The notes: generated by a model from the sequence alone, not told the origin. A stretch of DNA of 56,473 bases from Rhodobacterales bacterium (GCA_017303485.1 JAFLCY010000002.1:1-56473), one strand, 5' to 3'; counted from the first letter of the stretch, positions 8,853 through 18,961 are shown. Numbers and translations: made by a program.

Positions 8853-9911
8853 TCAGCGGCTGGCGGCTGCCTCTTGCGCCAGCGCCACGCGGGCCTGCAA
8901 CCGGCTTTGTGCCTGGTCGATGACCACAGCCAACACGATGACCACACCCTTGATCACGGTCTGCCAGAAGCTTGACACACCCATCATGATCAACCCGTCC
9001 GACAGAATTCCGATGACGAAGGCGCCGATGATCGTGCCGAAGATGCGGCCCCGCCCGCCCGACATCGAGGTGCCGCCCAGAACCGCCGCCGCGATGGCAT
9101 TGAGTTCGAAGGTCTCCCCCGTCGCCGGGTGCGCGGCCTGCAACTGGCTTGCGATGATGATCCCCACCAGCGCGGCGCAAAAACCCGAGAACATGTAGAC
9201 GAAAAGCTTGACCCGGTTGACCTTGACCCCCGACAGCGCCGCCCCGCGTTCATTGCCGCCGACGGCATAGATGTGCCGCCCAAGCGGCGTCCGCCGCGAC
9301 AGGTAGTGCGCGCCAAGGGCCACCCCGACCAGGAGCCAGATCATCACCGGCAGACCCAGCACACTGCCGGTGCCGATGAAGGGGAAGCTGGCGGTTCCGA
9401 ACTCCTCGGTTCCCGACAGGTTCGGAAAGGTCCGCCCACCCGAGGACAGAAGCGCCGCGCCGCGCGCGATGTAGAGCGTTCCAAGCGTGGCGATGAAGGG
9501 TGCTACGTTCAGCCGGGTGATGAGAAGGCCGTTGAGCAGCCCCACCCCGATCCCGACCAGAAGCGTGATCAGGACGATCTCGCCGGTGTTGAACCAGACA
9601 GTGTAGCCGAGGCCGGTGTCAACTCCGTTCAGGACCAGCCACCCGGCGACCATGGCGCATAGCCCGACGATGGAGCCGACCGAAAGGTCGATCCCTCCGG
9701 TGATGATGACAAAGGTCATACCGATGGCGAGGAAAGCGTTCAGCGCGACGTGTTTCGACACGATCACCGCGTTGGCGGCAGTCAGGAAGTTGGGCGCCAT
9801 GACCGAGAAATAGGCCAGCACAAGGATCAGCGCGACAAAGGTCCGCAGGCGCAGGATGAGAAGAAGCCAGTTCTGCGAATGCGGGGCGGCAACGGCGGGG
9901 GCGGTTGTCAT
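8853..9911 (-). CDS. Ribose-type (CUT2) sugar ABC transporter permease
   Basis: The 352-residue membrane protein has about ten hydrophobic segments and the RbsC-family landmarks GMTFVIITGGIDLSVGS, the TLGTLYIARG segment, and LGGTSMSGGRG before the last helices. It forms the homodimeric channel of a ribose/xylose/arabinose-type importer. ATG 9911 overlaps the ATPase stop by 4 bases (ATGA). The much longer open frame upstream to 10520 lies inside the ATPase gene and is not used. Confidence 0.9.
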   Translation of the reverse strand: MTTAPAVAAPHSQNWLLLILRLRTFVALILVLAYFSVMAPNFLTAANAVIVSKHVALNAFLAIGMTFVIITGGIDLSVGSIVGLCAMVAGWLVLNGVDTGLGYTVWFNTGEIVLITLLVGIGVGLLNGLLITRLNVAPFIATLGTLYIARGAALLSSGGRTFPNLSGTEEFGTASFPFIGTGSVLGLPVMIWLLVGVALGAHYLSRRTPLGRHIYAVGGNERGAALSGVKVNRVKLFVYMFSGFCAALVGIIIASQLQAAHPATGETFELNAIAAAVLGGTSMSGGRGRIFGTIIGAFVIGILSDGLIMMGVSSFWQTVIKGVVIVLAVVIDQAQSRLQARVALAQEAAASR

Positions 9912-11434
9912 GCGGCTTGGTCCTTCCGGGAATGCGGGGTCGCTGCGGCGATCACGGTGGCGGCGTCGGTGCCGGCGGGAAACTCGCCGCTGATCCGCCC
10001 GTTCGCCATGACCAGGATGCGGTCGGATAGTGCCATCACCTCGTCGAGGTCGGAGGTGACGAACAGGATGCCAAGGCCATCGGCCGCAAGGTCGCGCATG
10101 GTGCGGAACACCTCGGCCTTGGCGCCGATGTCGATGCCCCGGCTGGGCTCGTCCATGAGCAGGATCTTCGGCGAGGTCATCAGCGCCTTGCCGATCACCA
10201 CTTTCTGCTGGTTCCCGCCCGACAGGCTGGACACCGGGTTTTCGGGGCTGGCGATCTTGATGGTCAGCCGCTTCACGAACTCCATCGCTTTCGCCGCCTC
10301 GGCCCTGAGGTCCAGGTGCATCAGGCGGGTGAACAGGCCCAGCGAGGACAAGGTCAGGTTTTCGCGGATCGCCATGATCTGCACCAGCCCGTCCCGCTTC
10401 CTGTCCTCCGGGATCAGGGCGATGCCCCGGGCAATGCGGCCGGCCACGTCGCGTTCGGTCAGCGGTTGGCCGTCGACGAACATCTTCCCGGTCGCGGCGC
10501 TGTGCTGCGCCATGATGCATTCCAGGAACTCGGTCCGTCCGGCCCCCATCAGCCCGTAAAGCCCGACGATCTCGCCCTTGCGAACTGACAGGCTCACATG
10601 ATCGACCGCATAGCCACCGCCTGCGCGCGGCAGGGTGACATTCTCGGCCCGGAAGACCTCGTCACCGAAGGCGGGGGCATGGGTGCGGGGAAATTCCTTT
10701 GTCTTCTCGCCGATCATCGCGCGGACGATCCAGGGGATGTCCACCCCTTCCATCGGGCGGGCGCCGGTGATCTCGCCATCCCGCAACACGGTGATGTAGT
10801 CGCCGACCCGGATCAGCTCGTCCAGCCGGTGCGAGATGTAGACGATGCCCACGCCCTGCGCTTTCAGCTCGGCGATGACACGGAACAGCACCTCGACCTC
10901 GGCCGCCGACAGGGCGCTTGTGGGTTCGTCGAGGATCAGGATGCGGGCATGCTGGCTGAGAGCCTTGGCAATCTCGACGATCTGCTGCTGGCCCACGCGC
11001 AAGTGATCCAGAGGCGTATCCGGCGCAATCTCCTGCTCCAGCCGCTGCATCAGGGCCGCCGTCGCCTGTGCCTGCGCTGCCTGGTCGATATCGACCCGCC
11101 CCCGGGTGGGTTCGTGGCCGATGAAGATATTCTCGGCCACCGTAAGGTTGGGGAACAGGTTCAATTCCTGGAAGACGATGCCGATCCCGGCCTTGACGGC
11201 ATCCGACTTGGAGCGGAAGTGGACCTCATGGCCCGCCATCTCGATCCGGCCCTCGGTCAGGGTCTCGACCCCTGCGATCACCTTCATCAGGGTCGATTTC
11301 CCGGCCCCGTTCTCGCCCACCAGCACGTTGACCGCGCCCATACGCAGGTCGAAATCCACACCTTTCAGGGCGCGGGTGCCGGGATAGACCTTGACGCCCC
11401 CCCGGATCGACAGCCCGATCGGATGCTCGCTCAT
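9908..11434 (-). CDS. Ribose-type (CUT2) sugar ABC transporter ATPase, double nucleotide-binding domain
   Basis: This 508-residue protein has two tandem ABC domains, as in RbsA/MglA. The first has Walker A GENGAGKST (about residues 39-47), a signature HLRVGQQQIVEIAKAL and Walker B ILILDEPTSAL. The second has the degenerate loop GLMGAGRTE, signature SLSGGNQQKVVIGKAL and Walker B ILLMDEPSRGID. It powers sugar import together with the downstream permease and the periplasmic binding protein at 12144. It is ATGA-coupled at both ends, to DUF2291 upstream and to the permease downstream. Confidence 0.92.
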   Translation of the reverse strand: MSEHPIGLSIRGGVKVYPGTRALKGVDFDLRMGAVNVLVGENGAGKSTLMKVIAGVETLTEGRIEMAGHEVHFRSKSDAVKAGIGIVFQELNLFPNLTVAENIFIGHEPTRGRVDIDQAAQAQATAALMQRLEQEIAPDTPLDHLRVGQQQIVEIAKALSQHARILILDEPTSALSAAEVEVLFRVIAELKAQGVGIVYISHRLDELIRVGDYITVLRDGEITGARPMEGVDIPWIVRAMIGEKTKEFPRTHAPAFGDEVFRAENVTLPRAGGGYAVDHVSLSVRKGEIVGLYGLMGAGRTEFLECIMAQHSAATGKMFVDGQPLTERDVAGRIARGIALIPEDRKRDGLVQIMAIRENLTLSSLGLFTRLMHLDLRAEAAKAMEFVKRLTIKIASPENPVSSLSGGNQQKVVIGKALMTSPKILLMDEPSRGIDIGAKAEVFRTMRDLAADGLGILFVTSDLDEVMALSDRILVMANGRISGEFPAGTDAATVIAAATPHSRKDQAA

Positions 11435-12075
11435 GGCGCGACCGAAAGCGTGATGACGGTCACCAGCCAGGCGTCCTTGTCCGTCTTCAGATCGACCGTG
11501 CCGGTAAAGGCCACCGTCTTTCCGGTCAGGTCACCCTCGGGCACCTGAAGCGCGCCCGATGCCCGATCGTTCAGCGCGCGGGCAAGCTTGGCGAACTCGA
11601 TCTGGTCGCGGAAATCGCCGAAACGGTAGAAGGGCGCCACGTCGCGCAGGGATGAACCCTTGATCACCGGCCCCAGTTGCAGCGTCAGGTCCGCCGCACC
11701 GTCGCCATCGGTGTCCAGCATCGCCTTCCGCGCCCGCGAGGTGAGGTTCGCCTCGACCACCTTGCCCTCGCCCGTCACCGCGAAATTCCAGGCCGCGCCC
11801 TCGCCCGAGCCCTTGTTGCCATGCGCGGCGCCCGCGACCTCCAGCCCTCCGGCGATTGCGCTGCGCAGATCGGCAACCGGCATCGCCTTGCCGGTGATCA
11901 GCGGCAGAAGTTCGGCCTCGTAGGTCCTGTCCAGAAGTGCGGCGATCCGCGCATCATCCCCGGCCTCTCCGGCCGCGGCCGCGGCAGACTCGCCGCCGAC
12001 GACGGTCTTGACGATCTTGCAGCCCGGCAGGGCCAGCGCGGCCAGAAGGCACAGCGCGACGGGAACAGATTTCAT
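11431..12075 (-). CDS. DUF2291-family lipoprotein of the sugar ABC operon
   Basis: The 214-residue protein begins with a lipoprotein signal: MKSVPV, a hydrophobic stretch and the lipobox ALPGC (Cys19). The mature part resembles DUF2291 (predicted periplasmic lipoproteins), a family repeatedly found inside ribose-type ABC transporter operons of Rhizobiales and Rhodobacterales; its molecular job is not established. ATG 12075 has GGGAG at the right distance; the frame extends further upstream but into the space behind the binding-protein gene. It is coupled to the ATPase by ATGA. A role in handling the binding protein or substrate at the outer face of the inner membrane is inference. Confidence 0.75.
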   Translation of the reverse strand: MKSVPVALCLLAALALPGCKIVKTVVGGESAAAAAGEAGDDARIAALLDRTYEAELLPLITGKAMPVADLRSAIAGGLEVAGAAHGNKGSGEGAAWNFAVTGEGKVVEANLTSRARKAMLDTDGDGAADLTLQLGPVIKGSSLRDVAPFYRFGDFRDQIEFAKLARALNDRASGALQVPEGDLTGKTVAFTGTVDLKTDKDAWLVTVITLSVAP

Positions 12076-12143
12076 GTCGGTCTCCCAAAGGAAATCCCGG
12101 CGCGCCAGGGGAGCGTGCGCGCCGGGTCGTCGGCCAGCAGGGA

Positions 12144-13380
<1,237 letters not shown>

Positions 13381-14847
13381 ATGACCAGCATCATCCGCCG
13401 CAGGGTTTGCCTCGGTGTCGTCATCGGAAGCCGGGCCTTCTTCAGCCCGGCCCCCTGCAAGGCGGCGCGTGATGACGTCATGGCCCAATTGTCCCGCATG
13501 GGAATTGATGCGGTGATCCTGCCCTACGAGGCCACCGCCAATGGGGCCGTCCAGTCCATCGCTGACGCCGACCTCTATGCCGCGCACTTCCGCGCGAATG
13601 CCGACAGGATTGATGGCTTGGTGATCTGCCTGCCGAACTTCGGCGACGAGATCGCGGTGGCGGAACTGGTGAACCGCGCAAGGCTGAACGTGCCGATCCT
13701 GCTGCAAGCCTCGAACGACGAGGTGTCGAAGGTCTCTGTCAAGGAGCGTCGCGACGCCTTTTGCGGCAAGATCAGCGTCACCAACAACTTCTGGCAATAC
13801 GGCGTCCCGTTCACCGAAACGACGACCCACACCTGCGATACCTGGGGCGAGGAGTTCGGGGCCGACCTGCAACGCTTTGCCCGCATCTGCCGCACGGTGA
13901 AGGGGCTGCGGAACGCGCGGCTCGGCTCTATCGGCGCGCGGACGGGCGCCTTCCAGACCATGCGCTATTCGGAAAAGCTTCTGCAGGCGGCGGGTGTGAC
14001 GGTCGTGACAGTGGACCTGTCCGAGATGATCGGCGCCGCCGGGGCCATCGCCAATGACGACCCGGCGCTGATCACGACCTTGGAGAAGGTCAAGAGCTAC
14101 GGGAAGATACCCGCCCATATCCAGCCCGCTCAGATCGAAAAGCAGGCCCGCTGGACCCTAGCCGTCAATCGCTGGATCGAGGAGAACGGCTGCGACGCCA
14201 GTGCCATCCAGTGCTGGCGGTCCTTGCAGGACAATTTCGGCTGCGCCACCTGCCTGACGATGAGCATGATGGGCGAGGACCTGATGCCTTCGGCCTGCGA
14301 GGTCGACATCATGGGCGCGCTGTCGATGTATGCGCTCGCCCTCGCGTCCAGCGCCCCGCCCGCGATCCTCGACTGGAACAACAACTATGCCTACGAGGAA
14401 GACCTCTGCGTTTGCACCCATTGCGGTAACTATCCCAAGTCCTTCATCGGGGACACGCCGGAAGTGGGTGAACTGGACGTGCTGGGCGAAAGCATTGGCC
14501 GGTCGAAATGCTTCGGCGCGGTGAAGGGCAAGGTGAAGCCCGGCCCGATGACCTATTTCCGTCTTTCCACCGATGATCGTCGCGGCACCGTCAAGTGCTA
14601 CCTTGGTGAGGGCGAGTTTACCGACCATCCCTTCGCCATGGACGGCGGGATCGCCACGACCCGCGTCGCGGGCCTGCGCAAGCTGTTGAAATTCATCACC
14701 CAGAACGGGTTCGAGCATCACGTCGCCATGGTGCGCGGCCACCATGCCGATGTGGTGAACGAGGCCGTCACCCGTTACCTCGGCTGGCCGATCTACCACC
14801 ACGGCGGCGAACCCGAGCCGCAACTGACCTTTCCGAACAGGTTCTGA
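13381..14847 (+). CDS. L-fucose/L-arabinose isomerase family protein (candidate D-apiose isomerase)
   Basis: The 488-residue protein has the layout of the fucose/arabinose isomerase superfamily: an N-terminal Rossmann-like part (CLGVVIGSRAFF), a middle domain with GARTGAFQTMRYSE, the acidic CEVDIMGAL and ILDWNNNY metal-site regions, and a C-terminal barrel. Several Cys-rich patches (CVCTHCGNYP) are unusual for the classical enzymes. ATG 13381 follows AGGGGG. It heads an operon with a split transketolase and an FGGY kinase. An aldose-ketose isomerisation feeding the kinase is the natural role; in the known transketolase route for D-apiose this step gives D-apulose. The superfamily is clear, the substrate is inferred. 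Confidence 0.75.
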   Translation: MTSIIRRRVCLGVVIGSRAFFSPAPCKAARDDVMAQLSRMGIDAVILPYEATANGAVQSIADADLYAAHFRANADRIDGLVICLPNFGDEIAVAELVNRARLNVPILLQASNDEVSKVSVKERRDAFCGKISVTNNFWQYGVPFTETTTHTCDTWGEEFGADLQRFARICRTVKGLRNARLGSIGARTGAFQTMRYSEKLLQAAGVTVVTVDLSEMIGAAGAIANDDPALITTLEKVKSYGKIPAHIQPAQIEKQARWTLAVNRWIEENGCDASAIQCWRSLQDNFGCATCLTMSMMGEDLMPSACEVDIMGALSMYALALASSAPPAILDWNNNYAYEEDLCVCTHCGNYPKSFIGDTPEVGELDVLGESIGRSKCFGAVKGKVKPGPMTYFRLSTDDRRGTVKCYLGEGEFTDHPFAMDGGIATTRVAGLRKLLKFITQNGFEHHVAMVRGHHADVVNEAVTRYLGWPIYHHGGEPEPQLTFPNRF

Positions 14848-14850
14848 CAC

Positions 14851-15666
14851 ATGCTCACGAACGACAAGCTTCCGCTGATCAAGGAAAAGGCACTGTGGAT
14901 GCGGCGTACTGCGTTCACGATGGTCCACCGGGCGCAGCTGGGTCATCCGGGCGGCGACTTCTCGGCGATGGACATTCTGGCCACGCTGTATTTCGGCGTC
15001 CTGAACTACGACCCCAGACGCCCGAACTGGGCCGACCGTGACCGTTTCGTCATGTCCAAGGGCCATGCCACCGGGGCCCTTTACGCCACGCTTTGCGCGG
15101 CGGGCTACTTCCCGGAGGACTGGCTGCCGACATACATGCAGCCGAAGTCGCTGCTGAACGGCCACCCGAACCGCAACTATCTGCCGGGGGTCGAGACCAA
15201 TACCGGCCCTCTCGGCCATGGCTTCCCGGTCGCCACCGGCATCGCCATCGCAGGCCAGCTTTCCGGCGCGACCTATCGTACCTTCGTCCTCACCGGTGAC
15301 GGCGAGCAGCAGGAAGGGTCGAACTGGGAGGCGGCCATGGTCTCGGGTCACCGCAAGCTGAGAAACCTGACCCTGATCATCGACCGCAACCGCCTGCAAC
15401 AGGGCGCGGGAACGGAAGAAACCTCGGGTCTCGACCCACTGGACGACAAATACCGCGCCTTTGGCTTTGAAGTGCATGAGGTGAACGGCCACGATCATGC
15501 CGCCCTTCTCGCCGTACTCGGCGCCCCTCCGGGCGACAAGCCGCGCTGCGTGATTGCCAACACCACCAAGGGCAAGGGCGTCAGCTTCATGGAGAATGTC
15601 GCCGCATGGCACCATGGAGTGCCGAATGATGCGCAGTACGAACAAGCGATGAAGGAACTGGTCTGA
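14851..15666 (+). CDS. Transketolase N-terminal subunit (candidate apulose-4-phosphate transketolase subunit)
   Basis: The 271-residue protein is the thiamine-diphosphate-binding half of a two-chain transketolase. RAQLGHPGGDFSAMDILATLYF, SKGHATGALYATL, GPLGHGFPVATGIAIA and the TPP/Mg motif GDGEQQEGSNWEA (ending near IDRNRLQQ) are all in place. It begins 3 bases after the isomerase stop and its last base overlaps the next gene's start. Split transketolases in sugar operons usually serve a dedicated substrate rather than the pentose phosphate pathway. Together with an isomerase and an FGGY kinase this matches the AptA/AptB arrangement of D-apiose degradation. Confidence 0.88.
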   Translation: MLTNDKLPLIKEKALWMRRTAFTMVHRAQLGHPGGDFSAMDILATLYFGVLNYDPRRPNWADRDRFVMSKGHATGALYATLCAAGYFPEDWLPTYMQPKSLLNGHPNRNYLPGVETNTGPLGHGFPVATGIAIAGQLSGATYRTFVLTGDGEQQEGSNWEAAMVSGHRKLRNLTLIIDRNRLQQGAGTEETSGLDPLDDKYRAFGFEVHEVNGHDHAALLAVLGAPPGDKPRCVIANTTKGKGVSFMENVAAWHHGVPNDAQYEQAMKELV

Positions 15667-16622
15667 TGGCCCATGCTGCCCCCACTGCCGCCGGGTTTCA
15701 GGATTGCCGGAACATCTGGGTCTCGACCCTTGAGACTTTGGCCGAGGCCGACCCCCGCATCGTCGCCGTGGTCAATGACTCGGTCGGCTCGTCCAAGCTG
15801 AACAGCTTCCAGAAGAAATTCCCCGACCGGGTGATCAACGTCGGCATCGCCGAACAGGTGATGGTCGGCGTCGGCGCGGGGTTGGCGAACGGCGGGCATG
15901 TCCCCTTCGTCTCTGCCGCCTCCTGTTTCATCACCAGCCGCGCGCTGGAGCAGGTCAAGGCCGACATCGCCTATGCCAATTTCAACGTGAAGCTGGTTGG
16001 CCAGTCCTCGGGCGTCGCCTATGGCGAGTTGGGGGCCACTCACCATTCGATCGAGGACCTTGCCTGGCTGCGACCCCTGACCAACCTGACCGTCATCGTC
16101 CCCGCCGATGCCTGGGAAACCGCCGAAGCGGTGAAATGGGCGGCAGGCCACGAAGGGCCGGTCTACCTGCGCCTGTCGCGGATGCCGGTGCCGGATCTGA
16201 ACATTCCGAACCGCGTTTTCCGCCCCGGGAAGGCCGAGGTTGTCCGTCAGGGCAGCGACGTTACCCTCATCGCCTGCGGCACCACCGTTCACCTTGCCGT
16301 CGGCGCCGCCGACAGGCTTGCCTGTCAGGGCATCAGCGCCCGGGTCCTGAATTTTGCCACCATCAACCCGCTGGACGAAGACGCCCTGACGGAAGCCGCC
16401 GCGACGGGCGCCATTGTCACGGTCGAGGAAGCCAGCGTTCGGGGCGGTCTGGGCGGGGCCGTTGCAGAGTTCACCGCCGCGCATAGGCCCGTGCCGGTCG
16501 AGCGGGTCGGCTTTCCCGGCTTTCTTCCCACCGGTTCCGTCGACTGGCTGTTCCACGAATACGGGCTGTCCCCCGAGGGGATCGAAGCCGCTGCCCTGCG
16601 GGCCCTGGGCCGCAAGGGATGA
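15666..16622 (+). CDS. Transketolase C-terminal subunit (candidate apulose-4-phosphate transketolase subunit)
   Basis: This 318-residue partner chain carries the pyrimidine-binding and C-terminal domains. The catalytic Glu lies in VINVGIAEQVMVGVGAGLA; phosphate-contact residues follow in THHSIEDLAWLRPL and GPVYLRLSR. The last third (DVTLIACGTTVHLAVGAADRL, VTVEEASVRGGLGG) is the transketolase C-terminal fold. It overlaps the N-terminal subunit by one base and the kinase by four (ATGA), so stoichiometric translation is likely. Transfer of a two-carbon ketol unit from a phosphorylated ketose is the expected reaction. Confidence 0.88.
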   Translation: MAHAAPTAAGFQDCRNIWVSTLETLAEADPRIVAVVNDSVGSSKLNSFQKKFPDRVINVGIAEQVMVGVGAGLANGGHVPFVSAASCFITSRALEQVKADIAYANFNVKLVGQSSGVAYGELGATHHSIEDLAWLRPLTNLTVIVPADAWETAEAVKWAAGHEGPVYLRLSRMPVPDLNIPNRVFRPGKAEVVRQGSDVTLIACGTTVHLAVGAADRLACQGISARVLNFATINPLDEDALTEAAATGAIVTVEEASVRGGLGGAVAEFTAAHRPVPVERVGFPGFLPTGSVDWLFHEYGLSPEGIEAAALRALGRKG

Positions 16623-18076
16623 GCGGGCGGCGTGTCCTGGCGATTGACCAGGGAACGACGAACACGAAGGCTTTGCTGATCGACGGGTCTGGGCGCGTCC
16701 TCGCCCGTGCCTCGGCGCCGTTGACCACAAGCTACCCGCATCCCGGCTGGGCCGAACAATCGGCCAGCGATATCTGGGCTTCGGTCCAGAAGGTGATCGC
16801 CGATGTCGTCCGGCAGGTGGATGGCGAGATTGACGCCATCGCCATCGCGAACCAGCGCGAAACGCTTGTTCTGTGGGACGCGGCTACCGGCCTGCCCGTC
16901 TGCCCCGCTCCGATCTGGCAATGCCGCCGCACGGCAGATGACTGCGCGGGCCTGATCGCCGCCGGTCACGACCCCAAGGTGATTGCGGCGACCGGGCTGG
17001 GGATCAATCCGCTTTTCCCGGCTTCGAAACTCGCCTGGTTGCTGCGCAACATACCCAACGCGGCAGACTTGCACGCGCGGGGCCAGCTTCGGGCGGGTAC
17101 GGTGGACAGTTGGTTGCTCTGGAACCTCACAGGTGGCGAGACCTTTGCCACCGATCATTCCAACGCCAGCCGCACCCAGTTGTTCGACACAAGGACGCTG
17201 ACCTTCAGCGCGCGGATAGGCGAGATCTTCGGGGCGCCAACCGATTGCCTGCCCACGCCCCTGCCCTCGGACAGCCTGTTCGGCTCCACGGCCAAAGGGG
17301 CGACCTCGCTGCCCGCCGGAATCCCGATCCGCGCGATGATTGGCGACAGCCACGCCGCGCTATACGGTCACGGGATCCGCGCCCCAGGTGCCGTGAAGGC
17401 AACCTACGGCACCGGCTCCAGCCTCATGACGCTGACACCCGGGCGCATGGAGTCGCGGCATGGTCTTTCGGGCACTATCGCCTGGACTGACCGGCACGGC
17501 ACGGCCTATGCGCTGGAGGGCAACATCACCGTCTCGGCCCAAGCCGCCGCCTTCATGGCCGGGCTGCTTGGCCTTACGGACGCGGCGGCGCTGTCCGCGC
17601 TGGCCCAGACCGTCCCGGATGCCGGGGGCGTCACCTTCGTTCCCGCCCTTGCCGGGCTTGGCGCGCCGCACTGGAACGATGCCGCGCGGGGAACCATCGC
17701 CGGCATGACCCATGCGACACGCCCCGCCCACCTTGCCCGCGCCACGTTCGAGGCCATCGCCCAGCAGATTGCCGACGTGTTCGAGGCGATGCAGGCCGAC
17801 GCCGGCATGCCGCTTGCCCGGCTCTCCGCCGATGGCGGGGCATCGGGGAACCGCTTCCTGATGCAATTGCAGGCTGACCTCATCGACCGTCCGGTCCAGG
17901 CGGCACGGGTCGAGGAGATCGGAGCGCTCGGCGCAGCGGTCATGGCGATGGCTTCGATGGGCCATGCGCCGGAGCCGACAGAAGAGGTGGTCCAATTCCA
18001 CCCCCGGATGGATGCCAAGGCCCGAGCCAAGTCCCGGCAGTATTGGGCCGCTGCGATCCGCCAGGCGAAAGGCTGA
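16619..18076 (+). CDS. FGGY-family sugar kinase (candidate D-apulose kinase)
   Basis: The 485-residue protein shows both actin-like ATPase halves: AIDQGTTNTKALLID at the N terminus, ANQRETLVLWD and CRRTADDC in the sugar site, TYGTGSSLM in the middle, and ADGGASGNRFLMQLQADL with IGALGAAVMA near the end. It resembles glycerol and xylulose kinases. As the last gene of the isomerase-transketolase operon it should phosphorylate the ketose made by the isomerase so that the transketolase can use it. ATG 16619 overlaps the transketolase stop. A GC-rich hairpin follows 17 bp after the stop. Confidence 0.88.
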   Translation: MSGRRVLAIDQGTTNTKALLIDGSGRVLARASAPLTTSYPHPGWAEQSASDIWASVQKVIADVVRQVDGEIDAIAIANQRETLVLWDAATGLPVCPAPIWQCRRTADDCAGLIAAGHDPKVIAATGLGINPLFPASKLAWLLRNIPNAADLHARGQLRAGTVDSWLLWNLTGGETFATDHSNASRTQLFDTRTLTFSARIGEIFGAPTDCLPTPLPSDSLFGSTAKGATSLPAGIPIRAMIGDSHAALYGHGIRAPGAVKATYGTGSSLMTLTPGRMESRHGLSGTIAWTDRHGTAYALEGNITVSAQAAAFMAGLLGLTDAAALSALAQTVPDAGGVTFVPALAGLGAPHWNDAARGTIAGMTHATRPAHLARATFEAIAQQIADVFEAMQADAGMPLARLSADGGASGNRFLMQLQADLIDRPVQAARVEEIGALGAAVMAMASMGHAPEPTEEVVQFHPRMDAKARAKSRQYWAAAIRQAKG

Positions 18077-18093
18077 CGGCGCGGACTTGCGCG

Positions 18094-18112
18094 CGGGCGG
18101 TTCGGCCGCCCG
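18094..18112. terminator. GC hairpin between convergent operons, possible bidirectional terminator
   Basis: A perfect 7-bp stem CGGGCGG / CCGCCCG encloses the loop TTCGG. It sits 17 bp after the FGGY kinase stop and 8 bp after the stop of the small minus-strand ORF. Neither side has a run of T, so it is not a classical Rho-independent terminator, but the position suggests a transcript-end structure for both. Confidence 0.45.
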
Positions 18113-18120
18113 AAAGTGGA

Positions 18121-18228
18121 TCAGGAGGCCAGCACCAGCGCAATCGCGGCCAGATAGGCGGCAGCGAAAACCGCCAGCGCGGCATAGCTGGCGATTCCGG
18201 CATTCTGGCCGCGGAACAGGCGGTTCAT
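18121..18228 (-). CDS. Tiny single-span membrane protein, 35 aa
   Basis: The frame reads MNRLFRGQNAGIASYAAL, then VFAAAYLAAIALVLAS and a stop. A basic N terminus (Arg3, Arg6) is followed by about 22 hydrophobic residues, the profile of a one-pass inner-membrane microprotein with the N terminus inside. GGAGG lies 8 bp before the ATG, within the upstream ORF. Its ATG overlaps that ORF's TGA (ATGA), which argues for real, coupled translation. I recognise no family. It lies downstream of, and on the same strand as, the Lrp-type regulator. Confidence 0.6.
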   Translation of the reverse strand: MNRLFRGQNAGIASYAALAVFAAAYLAAIALVLAS

Positions 18229-18311
18229 TTGCGGGCCTCCAGCCGATGCCGACTGATGACGGGCTGAGCAGCCGAGCCGTCAGGGCCGGGTACGATCAGG
18301 GTCTTGGTCAT
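18225..18311 (-). CDS. Tiny hypothetical protein, 28 aa, coupled to the membrane microprotein
   Basis: The frame reads MTKTLIVPGPDGSAAQPV, then ISRHRLEARK and a stop. AAAGGA precedes the ATG at 8 bp. It is soluble and has no recognisable motif. It may be a real 28-residue protein or a leader peptide whose translation opens the next ribosome site, since its last codons contain the SD of the 35-aa ORF. An AT-rich stretch with ATTAATC on the minus strand (18364-18370) upstream could hold a promoter. Confidence 0.5.
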   Translation of the reverse strand: MTKTLIVPGPDGSAAQPVISRHRLEARK

Positions 18312-18405
18312 GTCCGGCGTCCTTTCGACTCAGTATGCCCAATATATCTACCAAGCATATCGTGATTAATGGTTCCAAACTCTGCATCCAAAAGAGAATG
18401 CCATT

Positions 18406-18879
18406 CTACCTGGTCCTGGTATCGACCGGGTATGCGGTGGTGAACTTCATCCGTTCCATCGCGAAATGGCTGGTGACGTTCTTGATCGGCACTGCATCGG
18501 TCAGCCGCTTGTAGAGCCCGTCGAACGCCGCCATGTCCTGCACCGAAACGCGCAGGAGATAGTCCAGCTCGCCCGCCATCCGGTAGACCTCCATGATCTC
18601 GGGAATGACCTCGACCGCGCGGGCGAAGGCATCGCGCCAGTCTGGCGAATGATCCGGTGCCTCGATCCCGACAAAGACGGTCAGGCCAAAGCCAAGCTTG
18701 GCCGGATCGGCAAGGGCAACTCGGCCGGTCAGGACACCGGAGGCCTCAAGCTTCTGGATGCGCTTCCAGGCCGGGGTCTGCGACAGGCCGGCCTTGTCCG
18801 CGATCTGCGCGATCGGCAGCGTCGCGTCCTGCATCAGCTCGGCGACGATCTTGCGGTCGATCAGGTCAAGATCGATCAT
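18406..18879 (-). CDS. Lrp/AsnC-family transcriptional regulator
   Basis: The 157-residue protein has the family's N-terminal helix-turn-helix (LDLIDRKIVAELMQDATLPIAQIADKAGLSQTPAWKRIQKLEASGVL) and C-terminal RAM ligand-binding domain (VFVGIEAPDHS, VYRMAGELDYLLRVSVQDMAAFDGLY). Members sense amino acids and form octamers. It is divergent from the Rrf2 gene and points toward the two tiny ORFs. Its upstream region has two ATTAATC copies 11 bp apart (18944-18950 and 18955-18961), a possible autoregulatory site. Confidence 0.9.
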   Translation of the reverse strand: MIDLDLIDRKIVAELMQDATLPIAQIADKAGLSQTPAWKRIQKLEASGVLTGRVALADPAKLGFGLTVFVGIEAPDHSPDWRDAFARAVEVIPEIMEVYRMAGELDYLLRVSVQDMAAFDGLYKRLTDAVPIKNVTSHFAMERMKFTTAYPVDTRTR

Positions 18880-18943
18880 GTGTCAGCTCCCTGGCAGCGG
18901 GCTTCACTGCACTATCGCTGGAAAAGAACGAAATGTCTACCAT

Positions 18944-18961
18944 ATTAATCGTCTATTAATC
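18944..18961. repeat. ATTAATC direct repeat with 11-bp period in the lrp/rrf2 intergenic region
   Basis: ATTAATC occurs at 18944-18950 and again at 18955-18961, one helical turn apart, in the 207-bp gap between the divergent Lrp and Rrf2 genes. The same heptamer occurs on the minus strand at 18364-18370, upstream of the tiny ORF pair. It could be a binding site for the Lrp protein or part of AT-rich promoter DNA. Confidence 0.35.

Noticed and set aside
14158-15645. 495-codon minus-strand frame opposite the isomerase and transketolase genes
   Set aside because: Spans two well-supported plus-strand genes and shows no family resemblance.
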